Assembly (NCBI GenBank): GCA_017544725.1
Contig: JAFYDR010000317.1
Location: forward strand, 1-57,437
DNA: 57,437 nucleotides
Direction: 5' to 3'
Source of the DNA: Kiritimatiellia bacterium
GTDB taxonomy: Bacteria > Verrucomicrobiota > Kiritimatiellia > RFP12 > UBA1067
How positions within the stretch are numbered: the first letter of the stretch is position 1; each line of letters begins with the position of its first letter. The position numbers were made by a program, and so were the translations under genes. This document shows positions 8,701-19,700 of this stretch, one piece after another. Below the pieces are notes generated by a model. That model saw only the letters and a program-made list of their open reading frames with translations, did no database searches and was not told the DNA's origin.

Positions 8701-9859
8701 CGAAGGTACGGCTCGCTACCTGAACGGCGCGTATTCGCTTTTGACCGCCGATGGGTGGGTAGCGAACACGTATTCGGACAATACGCGCTGGGGAATTCAG
8801 CAAGGATCATCGCTCACGGTTCCGGTGGCGACCGACACGAGCGAACTTGCGCTTGGCGAAGGTACTGATGTTGTCATCGCAGGCGGCGCATTCACGGCGG
8901 CGGTGGTGCGTACGACGGCTCGTTTGTGCTGCTACAATCAGGGGGAATATGTTGTTACGAATGAACTCGTGATGACGATGCCTGGTGCGGACCGACACCT
9001 TGCCTATCGGAAGAGCGCAGGGGCGTTCAAGTTCGAGAAGGTGACGCTCGGCAACACGGGCGCGAACAAGTGGTTCTACTTCGCCAACAGCGGTGATTAC
9101 TACCAGAACAAGAACATCTGGATCGGTGCGGGCGGGCTCAACTTCGCCGAGGGCGTGAGCGCGGCTACCGCATACGCCTGCGGACGGCGTGCGGACGACG
9201 TCATTTACGTGCGTCCGTGGCATTCCGACTACACGATCGGTACGAAATCCGGTTCGACGCGGGACTTCGTAATCTACAGGGCTACGCACCTCGGCACGAC
9301 CGACGAGAATGGCGTGGCGCGCACCGTGACGGCGGATGGCATATTCTACGGTTCCGCCGCATTGTATGTCGAGGGCGAGGGGCGATTTGTCGTCAACGCC
9401 GTCAACACGCTCTCCGGCGCGGTGACGGTCAACGACACGGCGACGCTGGCGGTCAACGCGGGTAAGAAGGTGACGACGGGGGCACTGACAGTCAACGCCG
9501 GTGCAACGCTAGAGGTGGCGCAGTCTGGCACGGTTACACTCGCCGGCAACCTGACGCTGGCGAGCGGCGCATGCCTTGGATTCAACTTCACGAACACCAA
9601 GAATCCTCCCGTACTTTCCATTGCTAACGGCAAAACAGTCACGGTAAATGGAGCGGTAACGGTGAAGATTTCTGCGGGCAGTGTCTGGCCGGCAGGTGGC
9701 GAAAAGGTTCTCACCACCTGCGGTGGATTCGATGCCGAAGGGGTGTCCGTCACGCTTGCCAATGACTCGCCGGAATGGGTGAAGAGCCTTTCCGTCAACT
9801 CCGAAGGTAACATCGTCATCGTCGTCAAGCCGCGGGGAACGATAATAATCTTGCGGTAA
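5778..9859 (+). pseudogene. Giant secreted beta-strand-repeat surface protein, broken by a single-base frameshift
   Basis: The first part (5778-7007) starts with a signal peptide (RRNAIRYLLAGFMAVATSG...ALAA) and ends soon after ADGATVTLLNVV...DNWTCLNEVG. At about 6924-6926 coding continues in another frame. Reading GAT at 6926 restores DTAITLGADVPIDSWTNV and runs unbroken to 9859, about 1360 residues in total. One base appears lost between CAT and GATACC. The protein is rich in the Gly/Thr/Ala beta-strand repeats of autotransporter-associated (PATR) proteins: KWTGLGGDNNMSNPANWEGG, GGGIIDTAGKSVTI, VNAVNTLSGAVTVNDTATL. It is predicted to be a beta-helix at the cell surface. It ends RGTIIILR, the terminal pattern shared with the three other giant repeat proteins here. 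AAAAAAGGA lies 7 bases before 5778. The break may be a real mutation, a phase-off state or a sequencing error. The restored downstream frame has an internal ATG at 7166, without a signal peptide. Confidence 0.8.
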
Positions 9860-10546
9860 AGCTCACCGCTGGTTTTGCTCAGTTCGCTTCGCGAGGGCAA
9901 CAATGAAAAGATAAAAATGAAGTGCCGCCTTGCTGCGGCAATGACAAATGAAAAATGAAGAACTGTGCCTTCATTTTCATTCTTCATTAGCGATATGCCC
10001 TCATCGTCGAAATCGACAGGATTTGCGCTGGCATGGTTATGTAAGCCCCGAAAGGGCGGCAACTATACAGACGGGGGTGAGCGAAGCGTAACCCCCGGCG
10101 GTACAACCAGTACCCGCCAAGCCCTGAAGGGGCGACGGAACAATCTACCGCAGATCGTCATGCCATGCCACCTTCTGTTGCCCTTTCAGGGTTAATGTCG
10201 CTTTTTTTGATTTCGGGGGGCTACGCTTGCCCCCGTCTGTGGACCTTCGCCCCTTCGGGGCTTGTCGAAATACCCATTTCACATTGACTGTTGGTTGTTA
10301 TCACATTTGCACATTTTCCTTAAGTTGCCGACTCGGATGATTTATCTCGCGAACGCTATGGGGAGCTTGTCTGTCCCACGCAAAGTATTTTTTAAGAACA
10401 GACACGTACTTGGTGTACTTGGCGTGAGATTTATTCGGGGTACAATCACAATTACCTCAGACTTTGAAATTACTTCTGCTATGAAGCATCGAGTCTCTTG
10501 CTTTTGAGCGACAGGCTTCTCATCTGGCGATGCCAGCCGTCCTATC
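9860..10546. repeat. Nested inverted-repeat element (about 10036-10265) plus a class iii palindrome (10369-10462)
   Basis: Bases 10041-10092 (AAGCCCCGAAAGGGCG ... CAGACGGGGG) recur inverted at about 10214-10265 (CCCCCGTCTG ... CCCCTTCGGGGCTT), giving an element of about 225 bp with imperfect ends of about 50 bp. Inside it, CCCTGAAGGGGC at 10127 pairs with GCCCTTTCAGGG at about 10180. Bases 10126-10172 also have an inverted relative at 4224-4276. Bases 9905-9990 hold CATTCTT-type heptamers. Bases 10369-10462 (CTTGTCTGTCCCACGCAAAG ... CAATTACCTC) match the palindrome at 2850-2964. No gene is supported. Confidence 0.6.
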
Positions 10547-11893
10547 TCAGTTCTTCTCCGAAAGAGGCGGGATGGCACGGATGAGCCAGCGGCGTTTGAC
10601 GGTAATACAAGAGTGGCTGTAGAGGTCGTGCATCGTCTGTGGTGCGTGTCCAGTAATACTGTCCGTAATGCCGGAGGGACATCCCGCCTCATCCATGCGC
10701 GTGATGAACGAGGCGCGGAAGGAGTGCATGGAGGCGCGTCCCCGATGATCGTCGCGAACACCCGCCGCAATCATGACTCGTTTGACGACGGAGGTGATAC
10801 GCGTCGGATGGTAAGTGTAGGTCTCATGTAGGCAAGGAAAGAGCCAGCCTGTCGGCGGTTTGGAATAACGAACCATGCGGCTGACGAGGAGTGTCACGAT
10901 CTCAGGGAGGTAAGGGATTTCCAACGGCCACGGTTTGGTTCCCTTCGTCTTGGGCGGAATATGGAGAAAAAAGTCCGTGTTCAGTTTCGTATTGAAGTCC
11001 TCCCAACGGAGGTTGGCGAGCGACCCGACGCGCATCCCGTAGTTCCAGGCGAAGAAAAGCGCATCGTGTAAATCGTCGTAGAGTTGCGCGTCAATCACCC
11101 TTCGGCGGTCGGCGTCCCCGGGACGACAACGGATGATCCGCCCCCGGTCGGGAGCGCAACGTAGATCTCGTTCTCGCTGCAACTGGTGGTGGAATGCTCT
11201 TGCCTCTTCGAGCGAGAGCCGCCGATACCGAAACACGCCAGTCCGCTCTTTCGGCTGGAGACGCAATCCGGTATTCCACGGATTCAGCGCATCCGGCCAA
11301 ATTGTCTGCCAAATTCGCTTCAATGTATTGAGTTCCGTTCGTGCGGAGATCTTGGTGGCGAAAAGGTGACGCGTGTACTCTTCTGCGAGTGGACGGGTAA
11401 TCTCATCGGCGTATTCGACAACCGTCCAGTTCTGAAAATTGCGCAAAATCTGTCGGTAACATCGAAGACTTGACGATGCCACTTGATACTTCTGCGTGAA
11501 AAGGAACCAGATGTCGGAAAGTGTAACCCTCGGGTGTGGTTCATGCGATGATTCGGGTAGGGCAGGATGTTGGATTTCAGGTGACTGAACGGCAGTTCTA
11601 GAAACATCGGTATCGTGAACAGCACGCGACTGAATGACACGCAGAAGGATTGAGATCGCTTCCGCAAGATTGGGCACGGAAAGGCTCGGCAGAGAGGTGG
11701 TCAGAACTAGCGCACGGCGACTCGCCTCTTCCGCGTTGCGAGTACGAAGGCTGACCGACACATGCCCACTCGGTGTACTCGGCAAAGGGAACCGATAGTA
11801 GAAAGTTCCGACCTTGGGAGAAGCCGCAGAACAGTATCTGCCGTTGACACGTTTGTACAAAAAACCACAAGTAGGAGTCAGAATGGGTTCCAT
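10547..11893 (-). CDS. Tyrosine recombinase / phage-type integrase
   Basis: A 448-residue site-specific recombinase. The catalytic set is complete: Arg288 in NYGMRVGSLANLRW, His390 and Arg393 in MHSFRASFITRM, His416 in ITGHAPQ and the nucleophile Tyr425 in MHDLYSH. A SAM-like core-binding domain (about residues 120-200) precedes it. The N-terminus (GFLYKRVNGRYC...FYYRFPLP...SVSLRTRNAEEA) is the arm-binding type found in element-borne integrases. The ATG at 11893 is chosen over a GTG at 11914 because AGAGAGGA lies 7 bases before it. That ribosome site sits in the 3' arm of a 13-bp hairpin that also looks like the terminator of the gene upstream, so expression is probably low or conditional. 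No att site or cargo could be defined; the gene is flanked by repeat elements. Confidence 0.9.
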   Translation of the reverse strand: MEPILTPTCGFLYKRVNGRYCSAASPKVGTFYYRFPLPSTPSGHVSVSLRTRNAEEASRRALVLTTSLPSLSVPNLAEAISILLRVIQSRAVHDTDVSRTAVQSPEIQHPALPESSHEPHPRVTLSDIWFLFTQKYQVASSSLRCYRQILRNFQNWTVVEYADEITRPLAEEYTRHLFATKISARTELNTLKRIWQTIWPDALNPWNTGLRLQPKERTGVFRYRRLSLEEARAFHHQLQRERDLRCAPDRGRIIRCRPGDADRRRVIDAQLYDDLHDALFFAWNYGMRVGSLANLRWEDFNTKLNTDFFLHIPPKTKGTKPWPLEIPYLPEIVTLLVSRMVRYSKPPTGWLFPCLHETYTYHPTRITSVVKRVMIAAGVRDDHRGRASMHSFRASFITRMDEAGCPSGITDSITGHAPQTMHDLYSHSCITVKRRWLIRAIPPLSEKN

Positions 11894-11927
11894 AAAAAAA
11901 TCCTCTCTTTCCACAAAGAGAGGATTT
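11891..11927 (-). terminator. Intrinsic terminator hairpin that also hides the integrase ribosome-binding site
   Basis: AAATCCTCTCTTT at 11898-11910 and AAAGAGAGGATTT at 11915-11927 form a perfect 13-bp stem with a 4-base loop. On the minus strand the stem runs into TTTTTTT and then the integrase ATG. It lies 26 bases after the stop of the DivIC-like gene, as expected for its terminator. The second arm contains AGAGAGGA, the only ribosome site for the integrase start at 11893. Confidence 0.8.
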
Positions 11928-11952
11928 CAAAAGAAAGGGAACTAAAAACAGG

Positions 11953-12255
11953 TTAGCGTTGTTCGGAATTAAAGACAAAGACCAATTCACCGGGCTGCGC
12001 CTGACGCGCCTCGCGCGCTAAAAACTCCACAAAACTGGGGTCATTCTTAAAACGCTGTTGTTTGGTCTTGAGCGATTGGATTTCGTTTTCCAAGTCCCGA
12101 ATCTCCTGATCCTGCTCATCTCGTTGATTTTGCAAACCATGCAGCTGCTTGATAATCGGATTACAGAACATGATACCGCCTCCGATCACGGCAATCATCA
12201 GCACGATGAACGACACCTTCTTGAAGACGGACGAAATCTGACTCTTCTCGCTCAC
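11953..12255 (-). CDS. FtsB/DivIC-family septum formation initiator
   Basis: A 100-residue protein with one N-terminal membrane segment (VSFIVLMIAVIGGGIMF), a coiled coil (QLHGLQNQRDEQDQEIRDLENEIQSL) and the closing FLAREARQAQPGELVFVF typical of FtsB/DivIC. These bitopic proteins join FtsL and FtsQ/DivIB in the divisome. The GTG at 12255 is chosen because AAAGGGGG lies 6 bases upstream on the minus strand; a longer frame from 12297 has no ribosome site. It is followed by the hairpin terminator at 11891-11927. Sequence in this family is weakly conserved, so the assignment rests on architecture and the C-terminal motif. Confidence 0.82.
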   Translation of the reverse strand: MSEKSQISSVFKKVSFIVLMIAVIGGGIMFCNPIIKQLHGLQNQRDEQDQEIRDLENEIQSLKTKQQRFKNDPSFVEFLAREARQAQPGELVFVFNSEQR

Positions 12256-12360
12256 AATCAACCCCCTTTGCGCGAAACCTACAGTCACATGAAACAATGA
12301 ATAGATTATACAACATTATTTTTCATAAGTCAATCAAGAGATACAAAAAAGTTTCATGTG

Positions 12361-12898
12361 GGGTGCATCTGCGTATTTCACCGTCGTCTTTTGAAAGTGA
12401 AACAACAGAAACAATAACTTCGCTACGCGAAGTAGTGACGAGTGACGAATGACGAGTGACAGGCGGCGAAGCCGCCAGCTGAGAAGCCGAGGTACTTCGC
12501 ATAGTGACGAGTGAAAAGTGACGAGGAATTTCGCCACTCCTGTTAGTCCCGTCGGTCTCGCTAGTCCCGTGCGGTGGGCGCGGCACTTAGCCGAAGGGCA
12601 CTTAGCCACGCAGTGGCACTTAGTCCCGCAGGGATACTTAACCTAAAGCGGCACTTGCCACTTTCCCAACTACCGAACCACCCAACCACCGAAGCGTGAG
12701 CACCACGCCCGCGCCCGAATAGTCCGTCCCATAAAGGTTACGGGACAATAATACCAAATGATTGTCGCGGTAAAGGCAAAGGAGAGATGATGCACGGACC
12801 GGTTGGTCCGCGCACCTCTTTCAGTTGTTGTCTTCAAGTTGTTCTGGTTGTTTCCAAAATCCTCTCGTGCGTACGGAATGGGTAACGCTGATGCGTCC
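12361..12898. repeat. Inverted-end palindrome-rich element, enlarged copy 4 (538 bp)
   Basis: It begins GGGTGCATCTGCG, continues CACCGTCGTCTTTTGAAA as in the copy at 21811, and ends with a diverged inverted end (GATGCGTCC at 12890-12898). It contains the conserved hairpin ACGGACCGGTTGGTCCG (about 12795) and the TCCTCTCGTG segment. Other repeat words sit between the two halves: four 7-base units GTGACGA/ATGACGA at 12435-12462, the palindrome GGCGGCGAAGCCGCC at 12463-12477, and the mini-hairpin array at 12583-12650. No 9-bp flanking duplication is visible for this copy. Reading frames inside are repeat-derived. Confidence 0.65.
12583..12650. repeat. Mini-hairpin (GNA-triloop) array, small copy
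   Basis: Successive units CACTTA + GCC-GAA-GGG, CACTTA + GCCAC-GCA-GTGGC and CACTTA + GTCCC-GCA-GGGAT. Stems differ in sequence but stay paired, and the loop is always G-N-A. It is the same design as the array after the RAYT gene at 34901-35070. Confidence 0.7.
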
Positions 12899-12966
12899 TC
12901 TTAATTCTTCTCAGCCTCTCAGCTTCCCCGCTGGCGGCTCAGCCGCTTACTGCCTAACGCCTATTC

Positions 12967-13698
12967 CTACGGCTCCCAGTTTTCTTGGATACGCTGGGGT
13001 TGCCAACGCGGGCGAGCGCCAAAGAGAACGGTGCCGAGGCGAAGCCAGGTAGCGCCTTCCTCCACAGCCTGAAGGTAGTCGTGGCTCATGCCCATTGAGA
13101 GTCGAGGCAGACCGATTCCGAATGTCTCCTGCCAATGGTCGCGCAATTCGCGAAGACGAGCGAAAACGGGGCGGGCGAATTCCGGATCAGGCGCAAACGG
13201 GGCTATCGTCATCAAACCGGTCAGAGTCAAGGCCCGACAGGAGAGTGCCACCTCCAGCACGGCAGGGGCGGCATCAGGACGAACGCCGGACTTGCTGGAT
13301 TCCCCTGACACGTTTACCTCCAGCAGAACTTCGGGGCGTGCCCCACACTCGTCCGCGATACGTTCGATACGCTGAAGCAACTCGACACTATCGACGGAGT
13401 GAATGGTTGAGAAAAGCTCCAGCGCAGGGCGCACCTTATTTTTCTGCAGATGACCAATCAGATGCCATTCGGCGCCGGGAACGCATTCGGGAATCTTCGC
13501 GGCAGCCTCCTGCACCTTATTCTCGCCGAATTTCGTCAAACCTGCATCCCATGCCTCGCGAATGACATCGGGACCATGCGTTTTCGTCACACCAAGAATC
13601 TCGACCTCATCGGGATTACGCCCCGTACGACGGCAAGCATCCTCCACTTTCGCCTGCACCTCGGCGAGGATATCGGCAACGGGTCTCTCGTTTGTCAT
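12967..13698 (-). CDS. yggS: YggS/PLPBP-family pyridoxal phosphate homeostasis protein
   Basis: A 243-residue fold-III PLP-binding protein that buffers PLP and affects amino-acid metabolism. PLP would attach to Lys39 in ILGVTKTH. GENKVQEAAAK, WHLIGHLQKNK, EVNVSGESSKSG, GLMTIAPF, LSMGMSHDYLQAVEEGAT and RLGTVLFGAR are all family signatures. It is the last gene of an operon: its ATG lies 24 bases after the stop of the giant secreted protein gene, with GAGG just upstream. The link to those secreted proteins is probably only transcriptional. Length matches the family (about 230 residues). The assignment is firm. Confidence 0.96.
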   Translation of the reverse strand: MTNERPVADILAEVQAKVEDACRRTGRNPDEVEILGVTKTHGPDVIREAWDAGLTKFGENKVQEAAAKIPECVPGAEWHLIGHLQKNKVRPALELFSTIHSVDSVELLQRIERIADECGARPEVLLEVNVSGESSKSGVRPDAAPAVLEVALSCRALTLTGLMTIAPFAPDPEFARPVFARLRELRDHWQETFGIGLPRLSMGMSHDYLQAVEEGATWLRLGTVLFGARPRWQPQRIQENWEP

Positions 13699-13722
13699 GA
13701 CGCAACCTCAATGTCCGCGCCC

Positions 13723-16700
13723 TCACCAGACGGCGGGGGCGGGACAATTTGTCAGCAGACGAATCGACATCGCGCGCTGCTCATCGTATTCCAGTTGCCA
13801 CTTGAAGAACGCCGAGTCCTTCCATTCGCGGAGATGCGGAATACCGTCGGCGAACGGGTAGTTGTCGATCAAGATGCGGCAGGCATGATTCGAGTCCCAC
13901 GAATTTTCATCGAACGTGTACTGACGCGCCGTAATCCACTCGGGATCGGTCAGCTTATGCTTCCCTTTGATCTTGAAGGTCGGGCGATCCAAATCGATAT
14001 TTCCGCGAAGCGCCGTAACATTCTTCGGCTCACCATCGTTACAGGCGAGCGACATCCATGCAGTCAGGAAGATATTTGTACCACCCATCGCACGTTCGAC
14101 CTTTCCGGTGAAACCGCCGTCAAACACATAGCGGTTGGTCGGATCGCAATTCAACCAATACAACTCCATGAAGGAGAGCGTACGGTTCTCCGGCACGCAC
14201 CAGCTGTCATACCGAATCTGATTGTCCGGGAAACTCATCAACCAATTGAGCGCGGTTGGCGGCAACCCGTAGGAGTTCAGTGTCGGGTCGCGTGAAATCC
14301 GAGCCGTGATGTCGGTCGCTTCCTGCACATTGGTGATGACCAGCGTGAAATTGGTCGTAGAATTCTGCGTGAAGTACGCACTGTTCAAGAGGCTCTCGCT
14401 TGTTTGGGAATCCGGATGTGCGGCAGTCAATGAAGTGATACGATACCAGTTGCGCGTATCGTACACGATGTTGGTCGCACCGGTCCCCTTCGGCAACTTG
14501 AAGGAGAGTTTCCTCGTTGTACCGTTTTGGAGCCCGTAGTCGGACGGCGAGATAACGGCTGTGACAACCACATTGGAGAGCCCTGCGTAGATTTCGGGAA
14601 CCTGCGGCAGAATCTGCATGAGGTTCGGTGCGCCGGGCGTCCAGACCTGTGTACCGACAGGGAAGGCGCGTTTCTTCTCAATGTAGTCGGATTCGTCCCC
14701 TTCCAGCACCAACGTACACCAGTCACGGGTGGTGGAATCCACGCAATTGGTCACGCTGAGTGAGGCATTGGGTATATCGGCGCCAACATACACAAGCTTG
14801 CCTTCTGGATCGAGCGCGGCAAAATCAACGCCATCTAAATCCTCGTACGCATACGCCACAGTATCCTCATACATCCCCAACGGACGTTTCACGCGGACAC
14901 CGCCATAGTCACCATTCAGGTAATTCAAAAAGTCCGTGATATACATATCCACGTTCGTCAGCGCGGGCGAGTACTCCCGTCCCCGGCTGGCGATCAGGAA
15001 GAAGGCGTAGCCATTGGTAACTTCCTCCTTTCCTTCCATCGTGATATCCAAAGCTTTCGTCACGGAACGCTCACTCTCGATGTTGATCGTCCAATTCCGC
15101 AAATCCATATCTGCCGGAATCGCCAGCTCGACATACGGGTTCATATTCGCCTGGGCATTGACATAGGAGTTCCGATTTTCGTAGGAGTTGATCTCGTTCA
15201 CGAACACCGTACCCAACGGGATGCGGTACACGATGAAGTACGGCGACCAACCCTCGTACCGCTCGTTCAGGTCAATCGGATAGTACCAAGACGGATTGGT
15301 GAAGGAATCCTTCTTCTGCACCTGGAAGTAGGAATTGACGTTCTGTGCGTCGGAGTAGAGCGCCCAAACACAGAACTGGACAATCGCGTTCTCCTCTTGG
15401 AACGGAATATCGTTCTCAATCGACGTACGGAACAACTGCGGATCATCCGGATCTGGATACATCCGCAAAGTGGTCGGTTGCAAAGAACGCCAGTTGCTCC
15501 GATTCGGTTCGCCCCAGAGGTTCGCGATACCCCACGTGTTCGTTCCCACATGGTAACTGACGAACACATTGATATTCGAAGGAGACATCCGAAGGTTGGT
15601 CAGACGCGCCTCAATACCGATCAGATCGGAGACGAGCGGCTGTTCACACACCTCATACTCGCCCCTGTTGTTGTGACGCAACAACTTCACGTCATTGATG
15701 TCAAATCCCGGATAGATCGGCTCGCAAACTGCCACATTCTCCAAACAGACACGAGGCTTGTCGCCGTCTTTACTCATCTGGAAGCGGATCGCTTTGTACT
15801 TCTCGCCATCAAAGTCCTCCAATTCAGAAGATGTCTTGGAGTAAACCGTGTAGTACTGAGAATTCACATTCGTAATCGTCAGAGATTCGAGATAGACCCA
15901 ATTCGTCGTATCGGTATTCCAATCCTCGTCCGTCATGCCCCAGACATCAATCGAGGTATCCGCATCGGTCGCATTGTACTTGCGAGCCTCCAAACGGATT
16001 TCTCCCACACCATTAAGCAGCAACGGTGTCTTCAGGTATGGGTCAAAGACATCCATCGGGGAGATGTCTGCATTAACATCCCGAGTTGTGGAATTGTTAA
16101 GGAAGAGCATCTTGCTCTCATCTAGAGCAATGCGGTCGCGATCGGTGTCCGTCGCCAATCCGTTGTATGTCTTCCACGAAGTGTTCGAAGGCTGCGGATA
16201 ATCCCATGCCGTCATGTTGTCGAATCGGACAATCCCTTCAGTATTTCCGACTCGCTCGTTCAACACGCGGAAGTAGCCGCCATTCGTATTACCGAGATAG
16301 GCGGTGATATGCTTCCACCCAGTCGCACTAGTTTCCGTCCATGTGGAGACGTCGTGCCAAGTCGAGCCATACAGAGACTTCTCCTGCACAGTCAGGTGCG
16401 ACGAACCGGAAACAATCTTGTAGTCGAAGGAGAGTTGCCCGTGTCCGTTCTCCAATGCGGGGGACTGGATATACTGTTCCGAGGAACTCTTCGACCGGGA
16501 AGTGTCCAATTCCACGACTCTCCCACGTGCAGTGACAGTATCGTTCGTCACCCATCCTTCGTACATCGACCACTCGTCATTGCCACCTGTCTGCGTCTTG
16601 CCATGCCAGCTACGCGAAACAATCGCATCGATCGCGATATCCGCAGAGCCACCATTCTGGAGTTTCACATGATAAGATGTCGCCGTTTGGGGCGAATAAG

Positions 16701-19700
16701 AGAAGTCTTTATACGAATAACTACCCACCGTAAACGTTTGCGCCAACTCCCATCCGTGGTCAGTTGGATCTGTCCTGTACTCGTAATTGTTGACAGGCTG
16801 CACATAAAGGTAGAGACGCTGCGAAGGTGTCAACGAAGTGATTGTTTGATTCGCAATGTTGTAACGGGAGGACGGCCAGCGCCAGTTATAGTTCGCACTA
16901 GCAGAATCGGCAATCAACCGCCTCGTGTTTTCAACTGCCGGACTTGTCTTTGGATCATCCCAAGATCTGATAAGACCAATATCTAACTGGCCGAAGTTCC
17001 CCTCGCAATTTGCGATCAACACACCAACATTACCATTGGTCAATTTCTGACTGGTTGAATCCGTGAAATAAAGCGCATCCGTGCCAAACCCACCGCGAAT
17101 ATACACACTCTCGCCAGCAGTAAATAGGCTCAACACCAATGTTCGAGAAGATGCAAGAGACTTCAATGTTCCGCTCAACACACCAGAACTCTGCGTAAGG
17201 ATGGTCGGCGTCCCGTTATTCCAGCGGTACAGAGCAATTCGACATTGTTTTGTTGTAAGAGCTGCTGTAGCTGATACAGGTCGCGTCTGCGTCACGCGAA
17301 ATTCATAAAACGAATTGTCACTCGTGATATACCCCAACAATGAGACGGAAAACTCCTCTTCAGATTCCCCTGTAATCGTAGCCTTGGAGGAAAAACTATA
17401 GTTTTTAGGAATCGTACCGCCCGTAGTCGGCATAGACGATCCGATATACTGCACCATCTGTTCCGGTGTAAGCGGTGTATTCACACGCGCCTTGAAGGAG
17501 ATGGATTTCAATCCATCCATGAGTGAATCCTTGGCGGTTGTGAGATAACCGAAACTGGTGATTCCATTGGTATTCATCGAAGAGGTCAGCATATCGCCAC
17601 CGATCAACCGTAACGCGACGTTCCCGAAACTATCGCGCGACTGCGTTGTGGCTGTCCAATAAGGGTTGTTGGCCTCGTCTGCCCGCACGATTTCCGACAC
17701 ATAGGTCGCGTTATATGCTTTAATGAGATCTTCCGTTTCGAATTCCAACCGATAGGTATTCGGCATCACAGCCGGGAATTTGAAATAGGCATTATGCAGA
17801 TCGTCTTCACTCTTGTTCCAGCTATCAAAGTTTTCCTTGAACGCGGTCGCATCCGGCTGGGCGTAGGTCGTAGCAAAGAAATTCGTGTACGACTGCCAGT
17901 CGTTGAAGTTCTGGTACTCAGCACGACAGACCTTGTATTCCATCAAGTTCAGGTCCAACGTAACCGCCGCATACGCGCCTCCCGTCACGCGAAATTTCAT
18001 CCGATGTTCATGATCCGTCTCCTGACAGGAACCACCGGTCGGAGCATAGGCAGTCACGCTGGTGGACTGTGCCAACTCCGCCCAGCACCGATAGGTCGTG
18101 TCTAACTGATGATCAAAGAAACCATCTGCATTCGTCACAGCGACATACGTGTTGGTCGTAAACATCCAGCACTCGAACGTGCCGTCATCCAACGAACGCA
18201 ACGGGAGATACGCACGCCAAACATTGTCTCCGATCAACTCCATGTGGAACGGTTCATCCTGAATGGTAGTACCGATCTGCATATCCCCGATATCTGAGGC
18301 ATAACGGCGCAATCGCACGAAGAACTCGCGTTCTCCACCCAGTTCCGTGTTCCGCAAAAGCCGAGGGGACAGCGATTCGGAATGCTCGCTCGAATTCGGC
18401 CAGTAGGTGTGACCAAGCCCCGTGTAATCGACTGGGATGAACCGAAAGCCGTCAAAATTACAGACAAAGTAGTACTCCAAATCACCAACACGCTCCTGCT
18501 CAGGAATCGCACCAGTGTACAACTCGCCATTCCCAGCACCGTCATCGCCTTCTGCTCCTGGCACATATTCCATCGTACTGGTTGTCCACGCACCAATCGA
18601 CTGGTCTAAATAGCGCCAACGATAGACCACCTGCACATTACGATCCTCCCACGCGGTTGGCACATTCGTATCGACATTGCTCACGCGGCAACGAATGGTC
18701 AACCTCTGCCCAGGTGTCGGATAACCGGGATCAAACGACAGAGGTTCCTGCTCAATCTTCACATCAGAGGGAGGTGACGACACTTGAATGTTATCAATTG
18801 CCAAAAAGTATGCATCTGGATAGGCGGAAAACCCGCTTGCTACGTCATTCGAGGTAATCACTGAACTCCGACAAATGCGAAAACGTATCGGCTCGTGGTA
18901 ATTGAGCGTATGCTGGAAACGCACAAATCCCTCCGAGTTATGCACCGAGTTTTGTGCCATGTTTAGATTCGTGGAACAGACAGTAGTCCAGTTGTTCGAG
19001 AAAATGTGCGCAATGTCCCCCGTTTCGTTCGAAACAACAAGCTCATCCAGATCAGAAATGTAATTCGTGTAAGCATTCCGCGTTACCCAGTCGAACATAT
19101 TTGTAGCGATTTGCAGTTGAATCTCTCCACCTTGTGTTAAAACATTAACAGCGTCAAAATATATCGTACCAATACCGTCAGAATAACATGGTGACTCGAC
19201 ACGTGCATTCAGTGTATTGTTTAAATTCGCCTGATAATTGGTAAGTCCAGGCACATATTGCTGCGGTCCTATATAATTTGCATTTGGGTTTCTCATCCAT
19301 GCGCTAGAACCAGTCTTTGCATCAATCACTTGCCACCCCACATTGTGGAAATGATTCGAACCATTCAAAAGAAACCGCCTAAAAAATGTCGGCAACGACG
19401 CGATTGGAGCGACATCGCTCGGAGCACCACCTTCGTGTTTCCACTGCCCACCGAAATAATCCCCATAATCAGTCCCATCCGTCCATTTATTGAAGAGCAT
19501 CAGGCGGTTCGTATCCAGTTCCGAGGTACTTTTCGGTATCGACCACTTCGAAACATCTTTGCTACTCACAACTGACTGCATGGTGATCACTGGTTCCCCG
19601 CCATCTGTCCAATAAGTGACTCCTGTCTGCGTATAATCGGTGGGGAAATACCGACCGCCCGTCACCGAACATTCGTAGTAGTAATCCACCGCAGTGGTTT

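Noticed and set aside
9820-9859. PEP-CTERM or LPXTG anchoring signal on the giant repeat proteins
   Set aside because: There is no PEP or LPXTG motif, no long C-terminal membrane helix and no basic cluster; only a short hydrophobic run and one terminal Arg.
12323-12609. Small minus-strand proteins within the repeat region
   Set aside because: The frames read through heptamers and hairpin units, lack ribosome sites and change between copies.
10041-12898. A complete integrative element bounded by the integrase and flanking repeats
   Set aside because: No cargo, direct att repeats or tRNA target could be found, and a housekeeping-type DivIC gene lies inside the proposed borders.
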